From: Promethearchaeota archaeon
GTDB taxonomy: Archaea; Asgardarchaeota; Lokiarchaeia; Sigyniarchaeales; SOKP01
Assembly: GCA_016839585.1 (NCBI GenBank)
Contig: JAEOTZ010000065.1
Span: forward strand, 1 to 45,550
Direction: 5' to 3'
Length of the DNA: 45,550 bases
A program made the translations under genes and the position numbers. Below the pieces are notes generated by a model that was not told the origin of the DNA, made no database searches, and worked only from the letters and a program-made list of their open reading frames with translations. How positions within the stretch are numbered: the first letter of the stretch is position 1; the number at the start of each line of letters is the position of its first letter. Shown here one piece after another: positions 17,352 to 26,420 of this stretch.

Positions 17352-18341
17352 TTATAAATTAATCCAGGCGATTAGAGTTGTGTCAAAAAAAGGCTTTAAG
17401 GGAGCTAATTTTCTTATAATTATTTTATATTTTAAATTTAAATTTTCCAAAAATCTCTTTATTTCAAAAAATTCTTCTCCATTATGGTAAATTGAAATTA
17501 ATAGTACAGGTTTATACTTTTTTATAGTTTTTTTTGCTCCTTTTATCGCTTCAAATCCATAGCCTTCGATATCTAATTTAATTAGACCAACAGATAAGTT
17601 ATTATTTTCTACATATTTATCCAGTGTGGTTATATTGACTTCTTGACTTCCATCATCACTAATATAAGAAGCTTTTTCTAAATCTTTGATCTTTAACGTA
17701 TTTGTTTTACTTCCTAAGCCCATTTTAACGGGAATAACATTTCTTAAATTATTTAGTTTAATTGTGTTTACTAATTGATTGAAATTTTTCTTATTTGGCT
17801 CAAATGAGATTATTCTTCTTTGCTGATAATATTTTTCAAACATTAAGACTGAATCTCCTAAATAAGCTCCTCCATCAATAAAATCTGTATTTTTTAGATT
17901 ATTGATGACATTATTAGGGATATACTTTAAACCATGTCTATAATAAAAGATCGTACTATCATAATCTCTAATTAAAAAGTTACTTCTTTTTTCGTATTCA
18001 TTCATTATTTTTTGGACTTTAATATACTTTCTAATTTCTACCTTAGAAATGATTTTATCCCTTTCTAAGATATTGTGAGTGTAAATATAATATAGTCTTC
18101 CAAACACAGTATTAATAATATTTCTACTTTTTTGATCTAAATTAGTTACTAATTTTTCAAGAATATCAGGATTTTTAATTGCATGCTCAACAATACTTTT
18201 AGAAAAAGAGAAATAATATTCACCTCGAAGTACATGCTTGTTGCTACTAATGTTATAATCAATTTTAGGTTTTTTTCTTAAAATAGTATCCTTAAACTTA
18301 TTAAGAAATTTTAGAATATAATTAAAGGACATATTAATCAA
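17352..18341 (-). CDS. FkbM family methyltransferase
   Basis: The second FkbM-type SAM-dependent methyltransferase in the locus, 329 residues. The SAM-binding region is FIDGGAYLGDSVLMF followed by IISFEPNKKNFNQLVNTIKL, and the signature LIKLDIEGYGFEAIKGAK is in the C-terminal third. The N-terminal 120 residues are not recognisable and contain basic helices. It differs clearly from the copy at 10621, so the two are unlikely to be recent duplicates and may methylate different positions. It lies 25 bases after the SDR gene at 18367 and upstream of the GT2 gene at 16176, all in one transcriptional direction. Confidence 0.87.
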   Translation of the reverse strand: MINMSFNYILKFLNKFKDTILRKKPKIDYNISSNKHVLRGEYYFSFSKSIVEHAIKNPDILEKLVTNLDQKSRNIINTVFGRLYYIYTHNILERDKIISKVEIRKYIKVQKIMNEYEKRSNFLIRDYDSTIFYYRHGLKYIPNNVINNLKNTDFIDGGAYLGDSVLMFEKYYQQRRIISFEPNKKNFNQLVNTIKLNNLRNVIPVKMGLGSKTNTLKIKDLEKASYISDDGSQEVNITTLDKYVENNNLSVGLIKLDIEGYGFEAIKGAKKTIKKYKPVLLISIYHNGEEFFEIKRFLENLNLKYKIIIRKLAPLKPFFDTTLIAWINL

Positions 18342-18366
18342 TTTATAATTATTATAATAATTAGAA

Positions 18367-19344
18367 TTACTCCCAGATAAGTTTATATTTTATCCATATA
18401 TTCTTATTATTTTGCCACCATTTTATCGTATCACTTATTCCTTCTTCAAGATTCCATTTTGGTTCCCATTTAATAGCATTTCTAATTTTATTTATAGAGC
18501 CGTAGAAATGCATGGCTTCTCCACGTCGATATTGTTTATCTCCAATCAAATATTTAGCATTAGGAAATTGTTCTTTAATTAATTCAACTACATTTATTAT
18601 TGGTGTTTCCTTACCTGAAGCAATATTAAAAATACCCATATCTTTTACTTTTGAAGCATTTTTAGCCAATTTTATATATGTTTTAGCCACGTCTTCTACA
18701 TGGATGAAATCTCTTGTCTGTTCACAGGGTGTTAGTGATAATTTTTCATTTTTGATCCCAGCAGAAATTAGTGATGGAATCAATGAAATAGTAATTTGCT
18801 TTGGTCCATAAACCAAGAAAGGTCTAACGGTAATAACTGGTTTGTTATATATTTTAGAAATCATTTGACATAAATAAGTTGAAGCTGTTTTAGAATTGGA
18901 ATATGGGGACACAGGAAATTCACGCATATCTTCTTTAAATGGTGCTACATTTATTCCATATTCTTCACTAGTTCCTGTATTTATAAATAATTCATATTCA
19001 AGATCATTTAAAGATTGTAATAAATTTTTAGTGCCTATAAAATTTATAGAAAATGCTTTATCTATAGCATTGAAATCGCTTTCAGGATTAACATATGCTG
19101 CCAAATGAAAAATTATTTCTGGTTTAATTTCTTTAATACATTTTTCTAATTTGTTACGATCTCGTAAATCTATATTATAAAATTGACATGGTTTTTTATT
19201 ATCTAATCTCCAAATGGATTCATTTGAATTTGAATCAATTATATTTATGTTATTACATCCTTGTTTAATTAATTTATTTACTATTGTAGATCCTATAAAT
19301 CCAGTTCCACCTGTTATAAGAAATATCTTACTATCTAGACTCAT
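18367..19344 (-). CDS. NAD-dependent nucleotide-sugar reductase/epimerase (SDR), probably on CDP-4-keto-6-deoxyglucose
   Basis: An extended SDR of 325 residues: Rossmann TGGTGFIG at 11-18, NIDLRD (57-62), FHLAAYVNPE (79-88), TGTSEEYG (123-130) and the catalytic YSNSK (Y148, K152). It follows rfbG by 20 bases and rfbF lies just before that, so the likely substrate is CDP-4-keto-6-deoxyglucose or a derivative. The RfbH-type dehydrase needed for 3-deoxygenation is absent here, so the product is more likely a CDP-6-deoxyhexose than CDP-abequose, paratose or tyvelose. UDP-galactose 4-epimerase-like activity is the other option. The substrate is inferred from neighbours only. Confidence 0.8.
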   Translation of the reverse strand: MSLDSKIFLITGGTGFIGSTIVNKLIKQGCNNINIIDSNSNESIWRLDNKKPCQFYNIDLRDRNKLEKCIKEIKPEIIFHLAAYVNPESDFNAIDKAFSINFIGTKNLLQSLNDLEYELFINTGTSEEYGINVAPFKEDMREFPVSPYSNSKTASTYLCQMISKIYNKPVITVRPFLVYGPKQITISLIPSLISAGIKNEKLSLTPCEQTRDFIHVEDVAKTYIKLAKNASKVKDMGIFNIASGKETPIINVVELIKEQFPNAKYLIGDKQYRRGEAMHFYGSINKIRNAIKWEPKWNLEEGISDTIKWWQNNKNIWIKYKLIWE

Positions 19345-19364
19345 TTTTCCAATATATCAGGTAC

Positions 19365-20441
19365 TTAAATTACTTTTTTAAGGTAATCATTAATTTGGTT
19401 AACATCAAAATCATATCCTATTTTCTCTTCAAGGTACCAATCACATGTCATTTTTATTGCCTCTTCTAATGTTAATAATGGTTTCCATCCTAAATTTTCA
19501 TAAGCTTTACTATTATCAAGCAATAGGACTTTACTTTCATGAAATTTATCATTTTCTTTTTTCAATGAAAATTCATAACTACCTTTACCTATATAGTTAA
19601 TAATTTTATCAACAATTTCTTTTACTGAAAAAATAGCGTTTTTGTCGGGACCAAAATTCCATGCACTTGAATATTTTTCTTGGCCTTCCGACATTTTAAC
19701 TGTTAAAAGTAAAATCCCACGAATTGGTTCTAATACAAATTGCCAAGGTCTTACGGATTTAGGATTTCTAATTTTTATTGTCTCACTGTTTCTTATAGCT
19801 TTCATACAATCAGGTACAAGCCGATCTTCTTGCCAATCACCTCCTCCAATAACATTCCCACTTCTAATTGAGGACACATATTTTTCATTTTTTAAAGCTT
19901 TATTTGTAAAATAGGATTGTCTATATGCTGATGTAATAAATTCAGAGCAAGCTTTACTTGAACTATAAGGATCATGTCCCCCTAAACGATCAGTTTCTTT
20001 ATATCCTTCGATATTTTCAAGATTTTCATAACATTTATCAGTAGTAAAATTAATCATTATTTTACTTGACTCATTCTTTCTAAAATTCTCAAAAACATTA
20101 ACTGTCCCTCCAATATTTGTATCATATGTTTCTTTAGGGATTATATAAGACATTCTCACAATAGGTTGAGCTGCAAGATGAAAAACTATTTCTGGTTTAT
20201 AAGTTTTAAAAACTTTATTTAATTTTTTGTAATTTTTGACATTACCAATTATACTAACTATTTTTTTTTTAAAATTTGTAACTACAAAATTATCTTCTTT
20301 TGTAATGGGAGGTAAAGCATAACCAACAACATTTGCGTTCAATTCATTAAGCCAAATTCCTAACCATGAACCGATAAAACCAGTATGTCCTGTTATCAAA
20401 ACATTTTTATTCTTAAAAAAATTTCTAAACAATTGTTTCAT
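19365..20441 (-). CDS. rfbG: CDP-glucose 4,6-dehydratase
   Basis: Converts CDP-D-glucose to CDP-4-keto-6-deoxyglucose, the first committed step to CDP-linked deoxyhexoses. With the start used here the Rossmann motif GHTGFIG lies at 18-24 and is followed by SWLGIWLNELNANVVGYALP, which is very characteristic of RfbG. FHLAAQPIVRMSY, the catalytic TTDKCYEN (about 133-140) and YSSSK (Y159, K163) follow, then SGNVIGGGDWQEDRLVPD, a strong RfbG signature. Three in-frame ATGs are possible (20456, 20447, 20441). I prefer 20441 because it forms an ATGA overlap with the rfbF stop, typical of translational coupling. Length 358 residues, normal for the family. Confidence 0.94.
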   Translation of the reverse strand: MKQLFRNFFKNKNVLITGHTGFIGSWLGIWLNELNANVVGYALPPITKEDNFVVTNFKKKIVSIIGNVKNYKKLNKVFKTYKPEIVFHLAAQPIVRMSYIIPKETYDTNIGGTVNVFENFRKNESSKIMINFTTDKCYENLENIEGYKETDRLGGHDPYSSSKACSEFITSAYRQSYFTNKALKNEKYVSSIRSGNVIGGGDWQEDRLVPDCMKAIRNSETIKIRNPKSVRPWQFVLEPIRGILLLTVKMSEGQEKYSSAWNFGPDKNAIFSVKEIVDKIINYIGKGSYEFSLKKENDKFHESKVLLLDNSKAYENLGWKPLLTLEEAIKMTCDWYLEEKIGYDFDVNQINDYLKKVI

Positions 20442-21214
20442 TCCCATACCTTCCAAAATGCTTTATTATTTTCCCATAATTTATTTAGATACATAACATC
20501 TCGTTCATGATCCATACATTCCCAATTACCTTGATGTTTATATACCATTACTTCTCCTTTTAAAGACAGCTCTTCAAGAGGCCCTTTTTCAAGTTCACAA
20601 TTTACATCAGTAGTAAGGTAATTCAAGAAAGATTCATTAAACACCATAAAACCACCATTAATTAATCCTATTGATGTTCGTGGTTTTTCTATAAATAACT
20701 TTACTTGACCATTTTCTTCAACAATTTCTCCAAAACGGGCTGGAGCATGTACTCCTGATATTGTAATAGTCTTTCCATGGGATTTATGGTACTCTACCAA
20801 TTTCTTTATATCAATATCAGCAACGCCATCCCCATAAGTAACCATATTAATTCCTTGATCTAAGAATTTTTCAACTCGTTTTATCCTTCCTCCTTTTAAT
20901 GTATTTATTCCAGTATCAATCAGAGTTACTCTCCAGTTTGTGTTTTCATTCCTGTCGTAATACTGGATATTTCCATTAGATAAATCAACAGTAAAATCTT
21001 TATTTCTAATTTCATAATGATAGAAATAATCTCGAATAACATCTCCTTTTACTCCTAAACAAATGATGAATTCATTGAGTCCGTAATGAGAAAATATTTT
21101 CATAATATGCCATAATATAGGTTTGTTGCCTATCTTTATCATAGGTTTTGGAACAAATTCCGCTAATCTTCCTATTCTAGTTCCCCATCCACCAGCTAAA
21201 ATAATAACTTTCAT
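20438..21214 (-). CDS. rfbF: Glucose-1-phosphate cytidylyltransferase
   Basis: Makes CDP-glucose from CTP and glucose 1-phosphate. The 258-residue protein begins with the nucleotidyltransferase signature LAGGWGTRIGRLAEFVPKPM (6-25), where the KPM lysine binds the sugar phosphate. GDVIRDYFYHYEIRNKDFTV (56-75), LIDTGINTLKGGRIKRV, VTYGDGVADI with the metal-binding Asp, and HQGNWECMDHERDVMYLNKLW near the end are all specific to RfbF rather than to RmlA or GalU. It couples by a four-base overlap to rfbG. It feeds the locus with CDP-glucose, and I do not think it is the missing heptose-1-phosphate transferase. Confidence 0.95.
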   Translation of the reverse strand: MKVIILAGGWGTRIGRLAEFVPKPMIKIGNKPILWHIMKIFSHYGLNEFIICLGVKGDVIRDYFYHYEIRNKDFTVDLSNGNIQYYDRNENTNWRVTLIDTGINTLKGGRIKRVEKFLDQGINMVTYGDGVADIDIKKLVEYHKSHGKTITISGVHAPARFGEIVEENGQVKLFIEKPRTSIGLINGGFMVFNESFLNYLTTDVNCELEKGPLEELSLKGEVMVYKHQGNWECMDHERDVMYLNKLWENNKAFWKVWE

Positions 21215-21306
21215 TTCTTTTTAAACGTTTGAAATTTTGATAGATTAAAAAATTCTAATTGATAGAATTTTTCTTAAAAATATTATGTTTGTGAACTTAT
21301 AAAATT

Positions 21307-22716
21307 TCATAAATATTTAATAATTTCTTTTGAAGATAAGTTAGAAACAGTAAATCTCCATTTCTGAGCATCCTCTCGTTTGGTAATATATTTAAAAGAT
21401 ATTTTTAAATTTCCTATAAATTTTTTCAATTCATTAATAATTGTTTTTTCTTCATTTTGATTATATTTCTTATCTGGAATAATTTTTACTATAATTTCAT
21501 CTATTTTTGGTTGAATTAATTGTATGTATGAGATATTAGGAATTTTTTCGCTAATAATGTGTTTCCAATAATGATAAAATGAAATTCCTGATATAATACT
21601 TTTATCCTCGGTAATAATTTGATCTAAAATTCTTCCTTGAATAGATTTCAATTTTTTTGTATTTCTACCACATGCACACTCATCTCCTCCCATAATGGCT
21701 AGATCCTCAGTACTGTATCGAATTAAAGGCATTGAAAAGTTGAATAAATTAGTACCAATAATTCGTCCTAGTTCTCCTTCCGAAACTTCTTGATGGTTTT
21801 TATCTAATAATTCCAAAATATTATTTTCTTCTACTACATGATACCCTTTTACTGGTTTACATTCATATGCATGAAGAGCAAGTTCTGATTGACCATATAA
21901 ATCAATAAAAGGACATTTAAATGTTTTTGATATGAAATCTCTATGTTCTTGGCTAAAAGATTCTGAACTTGATAATATCATTTTTAAAGAAGGAAAGGAT
22001 ATACCATATTTTTTGATATATAATGAAAGTGTATATAATGCCATTGGATAAACCATGAGAAGTTTTGGTTTAAATTGTATAATTTGAGAAATAATTTTTT
22101 TGCAATTAATTTCATTTAAATGAAAAGTATTAAAAGCAATAGATTTAGATAAAAAATTAAATTTCCATAGAAAAGCTTGTTGTTGACCATGCTCTTTGAC
22201 TAATGTACCTCTTAAAATCGCTTGTTTATCGCTAAATTTTACATTAAAAGTTCTCAAAATTCTCCAAATAGAGGCTCTGTATCTAATATTTGCATATTTA
22301 TCTATAAAAAACTTAAAAGGTACTCCTGTTGACCCAGAAGTCATTTGTAAATGTGGTTTATATTTTTTAAAATTTATTGAGATAAATTTATGGAAGTTTT
22401 TTCTTATTAAATCTTTAGTTAGAATAGGTAATCTTTTTATATCTGAAACCTTTTTAACATCGGTTAGATATAAATTGTTATTTCTAAACCATAATTTATA
22501 AAATTGAACATTATTGTAAGCATGTATAATTAGTTTCCTGAAATGGAAATTTTGATAATCATTTAAATTCTTTCTATTAAAATATTGAATTTTTTCTATT
22601 TGATTAATTTCTTTTATTAAATTAAAATAATTTCCTTCAAACTTTGGGAGTGGTGTAAAATTATAAAATTTATTTAAAAATTGCTTCAGAAATGTTTTTC
22701 TATTCATGAAATTCAC
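21307..22716 (-). CDS. CapK/phenylacetate-CoA ligase-like adenylate-forming protein
   Basis: A member of the adenylate-forming superfamily related to PaaK and CapK, the latter named from a capsule cluster. The ATP-binding P-loop TSGSTGVPFKFF is at 126-137. MILSSSESFSQEHRDFI and FIDLYGQSELAL form the adenine pocket, MPLIRYSTEDLAI matches the ribose-binding Asp region, and a cysteine pair (ECACG) lies near 350. At 469 residues it is near the family norm. In glycan loci such proteins are thought to activate an acyl or amino acid group for transfer to a sugar, but no function is proven. The GTG start overlaps the preceding stop by four bases; an ATG at 22707 is the alternative. Confidence 0.83.
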   Translation of the reverse strand: MNFMNRKTFLKQFLNKFYNFTPLPKFEGNYFNLIKEINQIEKIQYFNRKNLNDYQNFHFRKLIIHAYNNVQFYKLWFRNNNLYLTDVKKVSDIKRLPILTKDLIRKNFHKFISINFKKYKPHLQMTSGSTGVPFKFFIDKYANIRYRASIWRILRTFNVKFSDKQAILRGTLVKEHGQQQAFLWKFNFLSKSIAFNTFHLNEINCKKIISQIIQFKPKLLMVYPMALYTLSLYIKKYGISFPSLKMILSSSESFSQEHRDFISKTFKCPFIDLYGQSELALHAYECKPVKGYHVVEENNILELLDKNHQEVSEGELGRIIGTNLFNFSMPLIRYSTEDLAIMGGDECACGRNTKKLKSIQGRILDQIITEDKSIISGISFYHYWKHIISEKIPNISYIQLIQPKIDEIIVKIIPDKKYNQNEEKTIINELKKFIGNLKISFKYITKREDAQKWRFTVSNLSSKEIIKYL

Positions 22717-24740
22717 TTATTATTAATTGGAGCAATTTCAGTTATGATTTCAATTGATTTATTGTTAATTAATTGGTTCTTTAAACTAACATTTAATATT
22801 TTACAATTTTTTTTTACTCCGTAACGTGGAGAATAATAAAAGTTCTCTAGTTCAATTTTAAAGTTATGTTCTGAGTGAATTTTAATTTCTAGCTCATTAT
22901 TGATGAAAATTTTTTTATTCTTTAATAGAATATCTGTTTTCGTATCGAAATGTAAATAGAGATTTATATTAATTAATTTATCTTTCTTTTGATATTTAAT
23001 TGGGATTAATTTATCATAGATGATTATCTTATTGAGGTTTTTTACAGTATGAATTTGTCTCTTTACTAAAAATCCTTTATAACCATTGTGAAAACAAATT
23101 AAATTTAATTGATTTTCATTAGATTTTTTAACTATTCTCTTGATTTTAGGTCTATTATCCCATGCAAACCAATCTATTATATCTGCTTGATTATTGTTAT
23201 TAATAGATAATATATTATGAGCTTTACTCCCACGGAATAAGTTTCTTTCGATCCATGATTTATTATAACTATAGGTACCTGAATCGTTTAAAATATTATA
23301 TCCTTTATAACAAAATATTACATTAGTTATATCACTATGACAATGGGAGGCACTATTTGGACCATATTCTCCAAAATCGACCAAAAAGTAATTTGCTTTA
23401 TTAGACCAATTATCTCTGATAATAAGATATCCTGCATCCTTGAAATATTGTAATGTCTTACTCGGTTCTTGAGTAGGGAGGTTTTTAAAAGTGTTATAGC
23501 CTTTTAATCCTAATAATAAAATCGAAGTAAGAGATATTTTTTTTGAGATATACTTGAACTCTCCATTTCTAAATAAAATTGAACCTAGGTTTATTAAATT
23601 GATGAAAAGGTTGTCATTATAGTTATTTAATAATAGTACTGTTCCATCATCGCTATCACCTATCAAAGGAAAAGTACCATTAGGTTTAATTATCATCAGT
23701 AGATAATAAAACATTTTTTCAATAAATTCTCGAGTATTTCCATTAATCTTTTTAAAATTAAAAATTAAAAATAATGCAATAAATTCGAGAACAAATCTAT
23801 GATAATTTACTGATAACTCAATATGTGTCCCATCAGGTTTAAATTGTCTATGAATCTGATACGAAAATAACCTAAAAAATTTCTTTTCCCATCTCTTAAA
23901 GAGTTTAATCTTATTGAAAACTTTTGAAAATAAATAAATACCGAAGATTTCACCTATGGTATGATTAAATGACTTTTTACTATAAAAATATCTTAAAAAG
24001 TATGCATGAAGAAACATAGATTTAAAAATTTTCTTAAAAAATTCATTATTGTTAATTTCTTTGGAAGAACTGAAAAATAATAGGCTAGATATCCATGAAA
24101 TTAATCGAATTGATATTTCTAATCCTGAACGCCAATTTATTCCATACAAAGGAGGATTTATTTGTATCCAATCATTTATGATATTCTTGAATCTTAGTGC
24201 GTATTTTATATCACCAGTATAAAAGTAAGCAAATCCTAAATAAGGCATGAATAAATGCCTATTTAATTCCCATACATATTTTATATCAACATTTTTATTT
24301 TTGGGGTGTTTATTTATTTTTTCTGTCTTTATCAAATCCCAATTATAATTATCAGCAAAACCATAATGCCAGTTGATTTTTTCTTTAAAAATAGAAATTT
24401 TTTCAAATATTCTAAATTTTCCTTCAATTATTTCGTCAGCATATTTCAAACATTTCTCTAATTCCATTGAGCAATTACTTTCAATATAGTTGAGTAGATT
24501 TTCTTTCTCTGTAATATTTGAATAAGCAAATATATGACTTTTAAAGAATTGATTACGAATATCTTCTATATTTGAAACCCTTAGAACTTTTTTAATTAAT
24601 TTTTCATAAGCATAGGGATTTCTTATAATTTCTTGTTTTTTGTTATAAAATTTCGCATGAAATAATTTAACTATTCTATTTTTTATTTTTCCAACAAAAT
24701 TAGAAACATTAAAGGATCGTAAAGCATGAAAAGAACTCAT
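22713..24740 (-). CDS. Heparinase II/III-like (alginate lyase family) protein
   Basis: A 675-residue protein with an all-alpha N-terminal toroid (about 60-400) and a beta-sandwich (about 430-670), as in heparinase II/III and alginate lyases that cleave uronate-containing polysaccharides by beta-elimination. Active-site-like pieces are LSVNYHRFVLEF (309-320), with the usual NYH, and SASHCHSDITNVIF (463-476), followed by DSGTYSYN (486-493) and RGSKAHN (503-509). There is no signal peptide or membrane helix at the N-terminus, so it probably works in the cytoplasm, unlike secreted lyases. It is first in the minus-strand operon, translationally coupled to the CapK-like gene. Whether it degrades, edits or helps make the glycan is open. 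Confidence 0.85.
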   Translation of the reverse strand: MSSFHALRSFNVSNFVGKIKNRIVKLFHAKFYNKKQEIIRNPYAYEKLIKKVLRVSNIEDIRNQFFKSHIFAYSNITEKENLLNYIESNCSMELEKCLKYADEIIEGKFRIFEKISIFKEKINWHYGFADNYNWDLIKTEKINKHPKNKNVDIKYVWELNRHLFMPYLGFAYFYTGDIKYALRFKNIINDWIQINPPLYGINWRSGLEISIRLISWISSLLFFSSSKEINNNEFFKKIFKSMFLHAYFLRYFYSKKSFNHTIGEIFGIYLFSKVFNKIKLFKRWEKKFFRLFSYQIHRQFKPDGTHIELSVNYHRFVLEFIALFLIFNFKKINGNTREFIEKMFYYLLMIIKPNGTFPLIGDSDDGTVLLLNNYNDNLFINLINLGSILFRNGEFKYISKKISLTSILLLGLKGYNTFKNLPTQEPSKTLQYFKDAGYLIIRDNWSNKANYFLVDFGEYGPNSASHCHSDITNVIFCYKGYNILNDSGTYSYNKSWIERNLFRGSKAHNILSINNNNQADIIDWFAWDNRPKIKRIVKKSNENQLNLICFHNGYKGFLVKRQIHTVKNLNKIIIYDKLIPIKYQKKDKLININLYLHFDTKTDILLKNKKIFINNELEIKIHSEHNFKIELENFYYSPRYGVKKNCKILNVSLKNQLINNKSIEIITEIAPINNK

Positions 24741-24847
24741 GAGCTAATTCTCTGTTATGAAAAATCTCAATAATTTTATAAAAAAAATATTCCTTCTAAT
24801 TTTAAATTAATTTCAGATGATTAAATTTTAATTAATTTTAATTTTCT

Positions 24848-24857
24848 TTTATATAAA
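24848..24857 (+). promoter_or_regulatory. TATA box of wecB
   Basis: TTTATATAAA lies 28 bases before the ATG at 24886, in the 145-base gap shared with the divergent heparinase-like gene. It is the same ten-base box seen before the GT4 gene at 9331. The spacing implies a leaderless or very short-leader transcript. Confidence 0.5.
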
Positions 24858-24885
24858 AAAAATTTTTTGGGTTACTGATAATAAT

Positions 24886-25986
24886 ATGAGTAATTTAATT
24901 TACCTAGTTGCTGGGGCAAGACCGAACTTTATGAAAATTGCTCCTTTAATTAAGGAATTCCTTAAAGAAAATATTAAGTTTAAGATTATCCATACAGGAC
25001 AACATTATGATTATAATATGTCAAAAGTTTTTTTCGATAAATTAGGGATTCCAGAACCTGAGATTCATTTAAATGTTGGCTCAGCATCTCATGCTATTCA
25101 AACGGCAAAAATAATGATTGAATTTGAAAAAGTTCTACTTAATGAAGAGCCGGATTTAGTATTAGTTGTTGGAGATGTTAATTCTACTATTGCATGTGCA
25201 TTGGTTGCTAAAAAACTTTTTATAAAAGTTGCCCATGTTGAGGCTGGATTAAGGAGCTTCGATTTTAGAATGCCCGAAGAAATTAATAGAATTTTAACAG
25301 ACCAATTATCTGATTATTTATTTACAAGTGAAAAAAGTGCAGAAAATAATTTGAAAAAAGAAGGTATCTCTCCAGAAAAGATTTTTTTCGTTGGAAATAT
25401 CATGATAGATAATTTATTAATGAATTTGGAAAGAGCAAAGAATATTAATGTTCTTAAAAAATTTAATTTAGAAAAGAAAAATTATGCTTTAATTACTTGT
25501 CATAGACCTTCCAACGTGGATCATAAAGAGGATTTAGAGCAAATTGTGGAAATCCTAAATTTTATTCAAGAAAAAATCAAAATCTTTTTTCCTATCCATC
25601 CTAGAACTAAAAAAAATTTGAAAAAGTATGAATTAAACTCAAACATTAAAAAAGCGAATATTATTATTAATGACCCGGTTGGATTTTTGGAGTTCTTAAA
25701 TTTGATGTTAAATTCTAGATTTATTTTAACAGATTCGGGAGGAATACAAGAAGAAGCATCATATCTAAATATTCCCGTATTAACTTTAAGGGAAAATACA
25801 GAAAGACCTATTACTGTTGAAAAAGGAACAAATACTATTGTTAATAAAGATTTTAAGAAAATTAAAAAATATGTTAATGATATATTATCTAACAATTATA
25901 AAAATGGGCAGACGATTGAAAAATGGGATGGACAAACTGCTAAGAGAATAACTAAAATAATTAAGCAAAGATTTTTAACTGAATAA
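24886..25986 (+). CDS. wecB: UDP-N-acetylglucosamine 2-epimerase (non-hydrolysing)
   Basis: Interconverts UDP-GlcNAc and UDP-ManNAc, providing an amino sugar donor for surface glycans. The 366-residue length is normal. Motifs: ARPNFMKIAPLIKE near 10-23, HTGQHYDYNMSKVFF (36-50), VGDVNSTIACALVAKK (99-114), HVEAGLRSFDFRMPEEINR (120-138, with the catalytic Glu and Asp), FPIHPRTKKNL, and DSGGIQEEASYLNIPVLTLR with TERPITVEKGTN near the C-terminus. No UDP-ManNAc dehydrogenase (WecC) adjoins it, so ManNAc itself may be used or WecC is elsewhere. It is alone on its strand with its own TATA box, and closes the first polysaccharide region. Confidence 0.95.
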   Translation: MSNLIYLVAGARPNFMKIAPLIKEFLKENIKFKIIHTGQHYDYNMSKVFFDKLGIPEPEIHLNVGSASHAIQTAKIMIEFEKVLLNEEPDLVLVVGDVNSTIACALVAKKLFIKVAHVEAGLRSFDFRMPEEINRILTDQLSDYLFTSEKSAENNLKKEGISPEKIFFVGNIMIDNLLMNLERAKNINVLKKFNLEKKNYALITCHRPSNVDHKEDLEQIVEILNFIQEKIKIFFPIHPRTKKNLKKYELNSNIKKANIIINDPVGFLEFLNLMLNSRFILTDSGGIQEEASYLNIPVLTLRENTERPITVEKGTNTIVNKDFKKIKKYVNDILSNNYKNGQTIEKWDGQTAKRITKIIKQRFLTE

Positions 25987-26090
25987 TTAATGCTCTTCAA
26001 TTTTTAATGGTTTTTTTAATTTAACAGTAAATTAGAATTTTTTTAATCTTTTTGCAGGTTTATGAAGAAGTAATGTTTTTTAATGCTATG

Positions 26091-26103
26091 TAATTATATA
26101 TAA
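26091..26103 (+). promoter_or_regulatory. TATA-like promoter of the sulfate-activation operon
   Basis: An alternating AT block (ATTATATATAATT) lies 27 bases before the ATG of the RHH gene at 26131. Because the motif is nearly palindromic it could also be an operator for the ribbon-helix-helix protein encoded immediately downstream; that is only a suggestion. Confidence 0.4.
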
Positions 26104-26130
26104 TTAAACTTAATTAATGATGAGAAGAAA

Positions 26131-26370
26131 ATGCCTAAAGAGGAACATAAAGTAGAATATACTACTGTTTCGATACCTAAACCTCTTGTGGAAAAAATTA
26201 AGGAGCGAATGAAAGGAACTGGTTTTTCATCAGTATCTAGTTATGTTACCTATGTGTTGAGACAAGTTATTTCATCTATAGAGGAAGAAGAACGATCGAA
26301 ACAGGCTTTCACAAAAGAAGAAGAAGAAAAAGTGAAACAAAGATTAAGAGATTTGGGATACATAGATTAA
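26131..26370 (+). CDS. Ribbon-helix-helix (CopG-type) regulator
   Basis: A 79-residue protein. Residues 9-16 (EYTTVSIP) form the DNA-contacting beta strand, KPLVEKIKERMKGTG the first helix, and SSVSSYVTYVLRQVISSIEE the second, the classic RHH layout. The acidic tail ends with FTKEEEEKVKQRLRDLGYID. It is the first gene before ATP sulfurylase (51-base gap), so it is the likely local regulator of sulfate activation. I recall, without being able to check, similar RHH proteins beside sat and cysC in other archaea such as Thermococcales. Target sites are not identified, although the palindromic block at 26091 is a candidate. Confidence 0.8.
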   Translation: MPKEEHKVEYTTVSIPKPLVEKIKERMKGTGFSSVSSYVTYVLRQVISSIEEEERSKQAFTKEEEEKVKQRLRDLGYID

Positions 26371-26420
26371 TTATAAAAGATTTTAAAATTATTAAAATTT
26401 AAAAAAGGTTTTGGTATTAA

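Noticed and set aside
20438-21214. RfbF as the missing heptose-1-phosphate nucleotidyltransferase
   Set aside because: Its motifs and four-base coupling to rfbG are those of glucose-1-phosphate cytidylyltransferase.
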